DNA of 64,000 nucleotides. Source: Diadema setosum (Eukaryota; Echinodermata; Echinoidea; Diadematoida; Diadematidae). The DNA is taken from the NCBI RefSeq assembly GCF_964275005.1, contig NC_092701.1:30815919-30879918 (forward strand). Reading direction: 5' to 3'. Shown here piece by piece: positions 56,001-64,000 of this stretch (position 1 is the first letter of the stretch; every line of letters starts with the position of its first letter). Both the position numbers and the translations under genes were made by a program. Under the pieces are notes generated by a model, which saw nothing but the letters and a program-made list of their open reading frames with translations, was not told where the DNA came from and made no database searches.

Positions 56001-59000
56001 ATATTTCGATTCCAGGGAATTACAAACACATAGAATTTGGCTTACCCGTCAATAAATGCAATCAAAATATTTCTACTTTGACGGTAGTTCAATAATGGAT
56101 CTCTTTGATTGCAACTTATTGCATAAGTAGTGATCAGCTATGTGTATTTTCTTTGAGAGCCACTTTGCTTCATCTTAGATGTGTGTACGATACAGTACAA
56201 AGTTATTATGCAAAGCAATGAGAATGCAATTTTTGTGACATGCTGTGAAGTGTATTGTGCATATATTGTCTTTTGAGAACGTGACTGGTGATCCCCTGAA
56301 ACAAACAAACACACAAGCAGGCAAACAAATCAAACCAAACGAAAATATGGTTGGATTCCCAAGCACAGAAGAGTTTGTTATTTTGATAATTTAACCTCAG
56401 AAATTTGAATGAATATTTCAGGTTGTTTTAAGTAAATTAAAGAAAAAAGAAGCATTGACTCCAACAGTTTTTGCCACATAAATCATAACGTTCAATATGC
56501 CGTTTGTCTGAATAGAACTTTGGTGCAATCATTTTAAAGGAACATGAACATGTGTTGCCCCCAATTTTTCTCTTCCATTTTGTTAGAAACTCTGCCTTCT
56601 TGGCTGGTCCACCATCTCTGTGGTCACTGGGCAACAGGTTTTGGCCTCACCAAGCCACACCGTCTGAGGGCAGGCGAAGACTCGCCCCTCTGCAACCCAG
56701 CATGGCTTTGGACTCCTCTGCCTTCAAGGCTAATGTTCATGTGTCACAGCCTTTCAAGCATGATGTTAATGCATCCATATCCACGGTAAGCCCTTCTTGT
56801 AGATATGTTAGCACACTAGGAAATTAAGACAAACATCTTTAAAAAGTCAATTAAAATAGAATGTAATCTATGACACTGTCCAAAAATTGTGTCAATTTAT
56901 ATTTGGACTTATGTCTAATGGATCTGTTGTGTTATTATTTTGTTTTGTTTCTATTTTTGGTTTGATGTTAAAACAAGGCTGCCATTCAAGATTGGTTTCA
57001 TGCCTGGTGATCTACACATGCCTTCTGACTATTTCATGAATAAGACCTTACTGCATTAAAGGAAGAGTTTTATGGTTTGTTAATGATTTCCTTCATCCTT
57101 TTAATGCCTCACATTTTCTTTTTTTTTTTTCCCCTTTTTTTTAAGCCACAAGCTAAAACTTCAGCAGCACGTAAATTTATAGCCAGTAAGTTTACACACT
57201 TGTACCTGTCCCTTTATCAGGAGCGCCCTGTGTCGCCAAGCCAGGAGATGAGGGAGAGCACCCTTGTAGCCCTGCACGATGTCAGCCGGGCCCTGGCTCG
57301 ACAGCAGGATCCTCCTGTCAGTCGCAAAGGTGGCAGACTCCTCAAAGGAAAGTAAGTTTGCTCTCTGACCTTTCATTAGTGGAATGAGTAATGGATAGAA
57401 GCAAAGAGATGTTTAACTTTTCTTCTCCTTCCACCCCCCCCCCATGCCCTTCGCTTTATGAATAATCTCAAATGAAACATCATACTCAAGGTCATCAATC
57501 CAGTTCCTGTCAGAGCTGTCTTATTTACAACGTAGACCATAAGTGTGTTTGTATGTGTGTATGCATGTAAGTGTATGTGGGTGTATGTGTGTGTGCCTGT
57601 GTTAATGCACACTTTGAAGTCAAAACAGTAATGTAGATTTGCCTTAAAAGCCCATGTGCAATTTTGAGTAGCTGACACAAGAAAGATATGATCAGTAATC
57701 CTGATGGTCAGATCATCGATTTGTTACTCATCAAACCCATCCCTAACCCTTTCCCTGCTGAAAGCAAAAATCTTATGGTGTGTTGTCCTTGGAAATGTTG
57801 TGAAGGTTTTGCTGGTCATTGTACACACGTACATGATCAATTATTCACAAATTTCAGCCATGTTTCTTCTTCTAAGTCAACATAATCGTTCAAAAAAACC
57901 AACCCTAGTCCATACCTCTTCATGCAATTTTATGTATACTATATATCCCTATAAATATGTATATTTTCTTTTTCCTAGATTAAAACCACTTCACACATTC
58001 CAGTTGGAAGGACCACGAGTAGGAGACTGCCAAGGAATCTTAACAGGTACAGGAAAAATAGTGTGGAATAATTGATTTTGCTCATTTTCTTCTCTCCATT
58101 TAACCCAAGTCAGGAAATTTTCGCTGACCTCTTTTTTTACCATAATTAGCATAGTGAAGATTAATCAATCAGTGTGATTAATAGGAAAACTAATCAGGGT
58201 TTTATGAGTTTTATGACAGAGCACTGTTTTTTGAAGGAAATGTACACAACAATACAAAATTGTTGCCGTTTTGGGTAGTCAGGCATTTACAAAAATAGTT
58301 GTGGCTTTGTAACGGTAAGTGCGGATGCCACAAATTTGGACTCAAAAGTTGTGCGAGACTTGAAAAAATTATGTTGTGGAGGACGCAGAATTATAAATTT
58401 CATATTTTCTGTTTGTCTGTAATGTCAACTGAGCTCTGTAGTGGAAGTGATGTTACGTGCAGTGTTTGTAGCCAGCGCTTTGCTTGTAGGCGCCGCCATT
58501 TTAGGATTCCACTTTTAGGCCCCACCCACTTTACTGTATGCTACTGTTGTGCAGAGGGTACGCAGAAGAAGCTGAACCCCTTTATACACATATGGAGTTC
58601 AGTGTGCGTGTTCTTCAGTGGAAAGTCAATGTGGTGTGAATTATGAGCCGCCAAGTATCGCATGGGCTATTTCGTTACGAAATGACTCTTTAGTCAATAG
58701 AATGAACATATCCTAACGAAACAACTGGTTTCGGGACAAAACGAACATTTCTTCAACGAAACGACTATTTCAAAATGCCATTTTGTCGACAAAATTCTTC
58801 ATTTCATATTAATGAAATAGCCATTTGACACTTGGCACTTTATTGGCGCCCCATAGTAAAGTCCCAAAATGGCCGCCACTGGTCAGTACTTCTGGTGGCG
58901 TCAAAACTTGCACCCACATGCGCCGAGCTTAGTGGCTTTTTTGGTGTGTAGTTATGGTATTGTTTTATCTAAGAGGAGAGAAATCTATCACCCTATACAG

Positions 59001-62000
59001 GCAAGCCCCATTATAGCAAAGTCCTTGGGACTTGCAGTTTTCTTTTGTCGTATTGAAATTTTATTACAGCCGAACAAATAAAGTATTTGAAGATAAAATG
59101 ACAATAATTTTTGACCTGACTTTATATTTTGCTGTAGGAAATTTTGATGTAGCCATGTTCATCATAATGGGATTGCACTGTTCATTAACTTTAGATTTTG
59201 TTTTGCTTTGGTACAGTGTAGAGCAGAATTACTTTAAAATAATTCATACCAACTGTTCTCTTTGAGTAGCTGTGTAAAAATGTTTAATGTTTCTACTTGA
59301 TTAGTATCTGTGTGAACTGTTGTGAAGGAAGAATGCATCAATATGAGAATGCCAATCAGCATCCAATCCCATTCCAATCACAGAGGACAAGAGACGCCAG
59401 ACCCCAAACAAGGCTCGTCTGATCCAGAGAAAGCGAGAGCTGCTCAGCATGCTGCCCCCAGATGTCTTCCAGGGGACTGGTCCGGATCCGGGACTGGTGC
59501 GCCCTGAGACACAGGAGTCAGTCCACCGAACCTCCATTGTTTCTGCCCTCTCCCTTGATAGGGAGTACAGCATCCTTACCCCATCCATGTACGTAGTGTC
59601 AGTCAGCCTTACAAGACTCTACTAACTTACATAGGCTAGGGTATTTTTTTAGTTGTTATGGACTCTAGATGGGTTTAGCTAGCTCTGACTGCATTAAAGG
59701 TCCAGTTTACCTTTGGGAGCAGTGATTTCAAAAATGTTCAATATATCACATTTGATGCATATGTGTAGGTCTGTTGTATCACAAAACATCCTACCATATA
59801 AAACTTTTGCAATAAAGCCTAAAATATGGGGAGATATCAGCATGCTTCTCAATAAACCATAACTGTATACGGTTTAGTCTGGAAGCATTCTTATTATAAC
59901 TATTGTTCACATTTTGTATACTACAATACTTAACATCGATTTACGGATTCAAATTTTTACAGTGGTTGTTTCTAGCCCTAACTCACATTTTAGATCTATT
60001 TTAAAGCACTAATGTTGGGTTTTTCTTTCATCTGCAAATGGTAAATTATGCCTTTAGTTGGCACATGTTTCGACTGATGTACACAGAGTATTTATTAGGG
60101 TAAGACTTTTATAAATGTATATACTTCACACCAACACTGAATATTGCTCTTTCTCAATTTCATTTTTGTTGTTGTTGTTGTTGTTTTTTTTTTTTTTTAG
60201 TACCCTTGGTTTGGAACTTGGTTATCACTATAAAAGTGACAGTCAACATACAATGTAGCAGTCAACCAGAAGCGTCTTTTTTTTTTAGATAGATTTATTC
60301 ATACCGTCCACCAATTCCTGTAGTTTTTCTGTTTCTCCTATGTATCTTGTATGTATATCTTGTGTGTTCCTAAATTCCTTATATCCCATGTTTTGTTTTG
60401 TTTTACTCTATAACATTTAACTTTTGTGCGTAAATAGTCATTTGAATGCAATAATTGGATAATGAAAACATTTACTGCTTTGACAAAATTATAGCACACA
60501 AGTAAAATATGAAACATCCCTAATCATATGATTTGGCATTCCAATCTGACACTGAATAGTATCACCAAGTCCCATTAGTCTGGTATCAAAATGTGCTAAA
60601 ATTATCAGAAAGAGAGAGGGAGAAAAAAAATGGTCATTACAGTTTAACATAAAGACTGTAGCCATATTAGAAGACAGTGGAAAAAAACATCCAATAGCAA
60701 TAGTGGCAGTGTTTGATATCAGTAGTATATCTTATTATTGGCAGAATGTCATTTATTGCGTGCGATTTTGAAGAGATGCAGAATTGTCATTTGCAAACTG
60801 AATTGTACCTATGGAACTTCTTTCTTTGTGGAAATGTAGTTGCATACAATTTGATTTGCAATTCTCTACCTATGTGTACTCCCCAACAGGCAACATTCTC
60901 CACTCAATAATGGCCACCTGGTTTCTCAGAGTATGGTTGAGGGAACAGTTCCCCAGGGACCATTCAACAGTGTTGTCACCATGGCAGACGATACCCCTGC
61001 AGCCAGCCAGACATCGATTGGTGGTCAAGGTGACATTCCCCTATTGGTAGGGACAGACGGCTCTGATGGCGAGACGAATCTCAAGAATGAAGCACATGGA
61101 GTAGATGCAGTGAGACCACAGAACTCAGAGAGACTGTCACCAAGAGGCGATGGTGAGAGGATATCTGATGCTGTCAGTGAGGCCAGCATGGGCGACTACC
61201 TCAGCGAGGGGGGTAGGGCGGAGATCCTGTGCAACATGGTCAGCCGTGTCAAGAAGAGCTCCCAGTCCAGTGCCAAGAGTGAGACGCAGCTCATCGATAG
61301 AGATGATGAGCCCTCAGATGCCACGGAAATGGAAGAACTCAATGACGTCTTTCCTCTTGACACATCACACCAGAACGGTGTGAATACTGGGCAGGCAGGC
61401 GACAGTGAATTTAGAAATGATGCACAGGACAATTACGATAGCAGTAAAAACGCCATTCAGGGTGACAGTATGCTTAACTCTGGTAGTGATCTTGAAAAAC
61501 CTTCATCTCCAGCTTATAGCAATACAGAACAAGTGCCTTTGACCACACCTGAACAAAGAGAGAGACATATTAGTGGAAATGACAGTTTTCAATGTAATGA
61601 TGTGCAAAGAGAGATTGTCGAACAAACTGATACCTCTGTACAGGTTTCTGGAGAGGATCCTGCAAGTGCCATTGATGTTGAGCCTCGAGAGCAAAGTGGA
61701 AAACTTACCAGATATTCTGCTATGGAGGACTTGCAAAGTATACAGGCATTATCTGATGCACCAGAGTGCCATCAATTCCTTGACCAAAGTAAATTAGATC
61801 ATCAAAGCAACTTAGAATCTGAGAGATGTAATGAAAGCTTATCTCTAGAGAGAATTTCACCAATGTCTGGGAGGATCGAAGCTACAGATGACGCTGCCCA
61901 CAAAACAGTGTCAGCTGTAAACACGAATGCAAATGGATCATGGCAGACTGCACATGACACCGCAGCAGATGCAGGAACAGTTCCATTTGTCACTGAAAGC

Positions 62001-63689
62001 AGTGAGCAGAATACATGTGCGCAGCTCAAAGACAATGATTCACAGATTGCAGAGTCTGTAACTTTGATAGACAGAGGAAGGATAGAAGACACAGCAGTAG
62101 AATGCAAAGATGTGAACAGTCCTAGCAACTTGGAAGCAGATTCCCATGCTCTTGGAGTTTCAACGGGTGAATTGATATTTGCAGAAGAAAATTCTGAACT
62201 TAATGGTGACACTAATAACAAAAATACAGAAGCGCCATTGCAGGAGGAGAATGGGAGTGTGCCCAACAGTGATGAAAATATGTGCAGTGAAAAATCTAGG
62301 ATACATGAGCCAGAATCAGAACAGGTGGATTCAGATCCACCTTTTCAAGATGGCTGCAGTGTTCTTCCAGAGCAGTCAGCAGAATCCCAAGTACTTGCGA
62401 CCACTGAGACCCAGGTGGGAGTGACATCAAGTGAATTAGCACAGGCATCCCCTGAGATGAAATCAGAGAGTGATGTAGTTAAGACAGCCAAAGAAGAGAC
62501 AAATGTAGATGGTAACGGTACAAGCGATACAGAAACCATTCATCGTGAGCCTCAAACACAGGATGATGCCACAGAGGGGACTGGTTTAGAAAACACACAT
62601 AGCAATATTGATCATGAAGATGATGGACAGGAATCTCGGCAGGAAGGAGATAAGAAAGAAATTGAGATGGATGAAACTGAAACTGATGATTGTGAGGGCA
62701 AAGAAAGTGGTAAAAGTCACAGAAAAGATGATGATGGTGATGGTAGTGGCAATAGCGGTCAAGGAGATAACAGTGGTGGAGGAACTGGTAATGGAGCAAG
62801 TAGTGGGGGTAATGGTGGGACCGGTGGTAGCAGTGGTAGTGGTCCATCAGGTGGGAGTGGCTCTGGAGAGGGAGATGGTGATGGCCATAGGGGCGATGGA
62901 GGCTCTGGGAGAGGAAAGAGTGATAATGGGAACAACCCTGACAAAGAAGCTGATGAAAAAGTAGATAAAACCGAAGAAGCAGATGAAACTCAAGAAATGT
63001 GCTTCAAATCCTTAGAACAATTACTAGCAGAAATAGTAAGTACAGCCTCAAGCAGGACACAAGAACTGGAGTCCTATGATGACATACCAGAAGTTGATGA
63101 CCCTGTTCTATTCTGTGGGATATGTGGCTTGGATGAGGATTCTTGTGTCTGTCCAAACAGCTCTCTTCAAAGACTCCTTCATGAGGATGATCTTCCCATG
63201 AACAGACCAGAACTTGATGACGACTTTCTTGAAGACAACACCCACCAGCAGAAGATTGTCCTGGAATATAAGCTGCAACTTGGTGATCTGCAGCCAGGTT
63301 GTTACAGCGAGGACTTGGTGAGTCCTCGTCAGGTTTCAACACCTGCTCCGACGCCTGGAGAGCAGAATACGGCGGGAGGCTCTTCCAATGGCTATGGCAA
63401 CATGATGCTAGCTACAGGGGTTTCAATAACACCTTCACAGAGACCAGCATCATCTAAGAACCGACCTAAATCTGGTGTGTCATCTAGACTGGCTAGGCAA
63501 AGCCAAGAGATGAGTAAGCCTCCCAAAGCAGAGGAGAAATTGGAAAGAGTGGATGTTGTCAGTGACAGTGGGTGTGGAAGTGAGATGTCTGAGGCTATAA
63601 CACTTGGCAGTGAGCAGTTCAGTGATGAAGAGGACATGCACCATGACCTGGATTGTAGCAGCACCATTGATTCTGATTCAAGTCAACAG
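53073..63689 (+). CDS. Large acidic low-complexity protein, eight visible exons, continues beyond window
   Basis: Exons: 53073-53483, 54503-54554, 55339-55552, 56587-56785, 57221-57351, 57979-58046, 59384-59588, 60890-63689. All junction phases agree (0,1,2,0,2,1,2), giving 1360 codons to the last donor, CAG|GTAATC. Exon 5 could instead start at 57146 (25 more codons). The first donor (GAG|GTCGGT) is weak but is the only one in phase. No signal peptide. Pro/Ser-rich N-terminus, basic stretch RRPEEPAPFLSVDTLPADK, then SP/TP-rich segments (RSQTPTNPPFSPYGG). Exon 7 holds a basic segment, RLIQRKRELLSMLPPDVFQG. Exon 8 is acidic and Ser/Gln-rich with a Gly/Ser tract at about residues 1041-1110 and a C-x2-C-x6-C-x-C cluster at 1169-1181. 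I do not recognise the family. It is likely an intracellular, largely disordered scaffold or regulatory protein. Confidence 0.75.
53888..53998. mobile_element. Short inverted repeat with GGGTAAACTCGGC arms
   Basis: GGGTAAACTCGGCATAGCGG at about 53892 is mirrored by GCCGAGTTTACCCGCTAG near 53968-53985. Intron 1 of the large gene, immediately left of MITE-A copy 4. Confidence 0.55.
54001..54403 (+). mobile_element. MITE-A copy 4, complete
   Basis: Both ends present: AAAGGGAATGTACAGTACTG at the left, and the complement, CAGTACTGTACAGTCCCTTT, at the right, with about 40-base arms. The interior has GGATTCAACGTTTATTTGAT and a poly(T). This is the reference copy for the family here. It lies in intron 1 of the large gene. 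Confidence 0.8.
55597..55689. mobile_element. piggyBac-like MITE (TTAACCCGTGGAGGACG)
   Basis: Left end TTAACCCGTGGAGGACGAG, right end CATCCTCAACGGGCTAA. TTAA target preference and TTAACCC(G/T)TTGAGGACG-like ends are known for piggyBac-derived MITEs. The right TTAA has mutated to CTAA. In intron 3 of the large gene. Confidence 0.55.
57545..57602. repeat. TG-rich microsatellite
   Basis: Imperfect GTGT/ATGT repeats in intron 5 of the large gene. Confidence 0.8.
58649..58836. mobile_element. Hairpin MITE with GCCAAGTATC / GGCTATTTCGTTACG arms
   Basis: GCCAAGTATCGCATGGGCTA then TTTCG at 58651 is mirrored by GAAATAGCCATTTGACACTT then GGC ending 58836. Internal words TTCGTTACGAAATGA and CATTTTGTCGACAAAAT are themselves palindromic. 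In intron 6 of the large gene. Confidence 0.65.
59695..59880 (+). repeat. AAAGGTCCAGTTTACCTTTG repeat fragment
   Basis: Begins TTAAAGGTCCAGTTTACCTT and runs through an AT-rich body like that of the AAAGG-starting MITEs elsewhere in the window. No mirrored right end was found, so it is partial. In intron 7 of the large gene. Confidence 0.4.
60890..63689 (+). CDS. Exon 8 of the large gene (2.8 kb)
   Basis: Acceptor TACTCCCCAACAG; enters completing an ATG split across the junction, then QHSPLNNGHLVSQSM. Open for 933 codons, which is very long for this gene whose other exons are 52-411 bases. Composition is acidic, Ser, Gln and Asn rich. The order is: GDYLSEGGRAEILCNMVSRV (a short ordered-looking helix), a long acidic region, the Gly/Ser tract, a helix ending CFKSLEQLLAEIVSTASSRT, then FCGICGLDEDSCVC, then DFLEDNTHQQKIVLEYKLQL and a Ser-rich tail. 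The frame runs 75 bases past the donor to a TGA at 63762-63764, so a retained-intron form would end there. Confidence 0.8.
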
Positions 63690-64000
63690 GTAATCGCAAT
63701 TAGCATCATGTTAAACCTGATGGCACTATATGCAGGACTTTCTGGAAATGTCAAAGTACATTGATTGCTTCAATTTCTTTTCAGTTTTGATAACGGAGAT
63801 GTTTATAGTGGGCATTTAAAGCATTGATCTTGTTTTACCCTGGAATGTCTGAATATACAGTAACTGTGTCATTGTAAGACATTTCATATGTTAATGAAGT
63901 ACTTCCATCAATAGTTTTTGTTAGCTAAAGTCCATCTATCTTTATTTATTATCTATGCTAGACCCACATTTGTGGCGACCAATGCGTAGCACTTACAGAC

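Noticed and set aside
62479..62964. Overlapping open frames, minus strand (His/Tyr-rich) and plus strand (Met/Val-rich)
   Set aside because: Frame shadows of the acidic and Gly/Ser-coding part of exon 8.

Overview
The window reads as an AT-rich, intron-rich animal genome segment, most likely from an echinoderm and perhaps a sea urchin. This is inferred from an NXPE-type gene, long poly(G)/poly(C) tracts, frequent TAGGCCTA-like words, and very many short inverted-repeat transposons of the kind I associate with echinoid genomes. There are no bacterial-style operons. Two multi-exon protein-coding genes can be assembled by eye with matching splice phases. The rest is mostly layers of mobile DNA. 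No search was run, so species and family names are inferences.

Layout. 1-1.58 kb is a degenerate tandem array with poly(G). 1.58-10.7 kb is a stack of nested elements: array A at both outer ends in opposite orientation, then an element bounded by GGGCATTTCC ends that carries motif B, then inside it an element bounded by GGGCAGTTCC ends that carries motif C. Between A and B on the left lies a 1-kb island packed with CTAG. 11.1-13.3 kb holds a terminal-repeat family with a broken helix-turn-helix transposase start. A tRNA-like SINE head lies near 14.2 kb. 14.9-19.3 kb is flanked by GTGACCC inverted ends and contains a decayed spliced gene. 19.4-23.1 kb has hAT-like ends and microsatellites.

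25.25-33.1 kb, minus strand, is an NXPE family gene (neurexophilin-like region plus PC-esterase domain). At least three exons are secure and a fourth, membrane-anchor exon is probable. Its introns hold hairpin MITEs, TA minisatellites and a telomere-like repeat. 34.2-44.4 kb looks like one MITE copy split by a 9.8-kb insertion with CACACTAAG ends. That insertion contains a duplicated block, a LINE tail and a few orphan plus-strand exons. 45.2-48.1 kb is a 2.9-kb element with GCCCCAGTCAC ends into which a LINE was inserted. 48.1-52 kb is largely featureless.

53.07-63.69 kb, plus strand, is an eight-exon gene that continues past the right edge. It encodes a large, acidic, low-complexity protein of at least 1360 residues that I do not recognise. 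It carries a small cysteine cluster near the end of its 2.8-kb last visible exon.

The two genes show no evident functional link. The most interesting material is the nested mobile DNA, where each layer carries its own private short motif, and the two places where decayed spliced genes sit between terminal inverted repeats.
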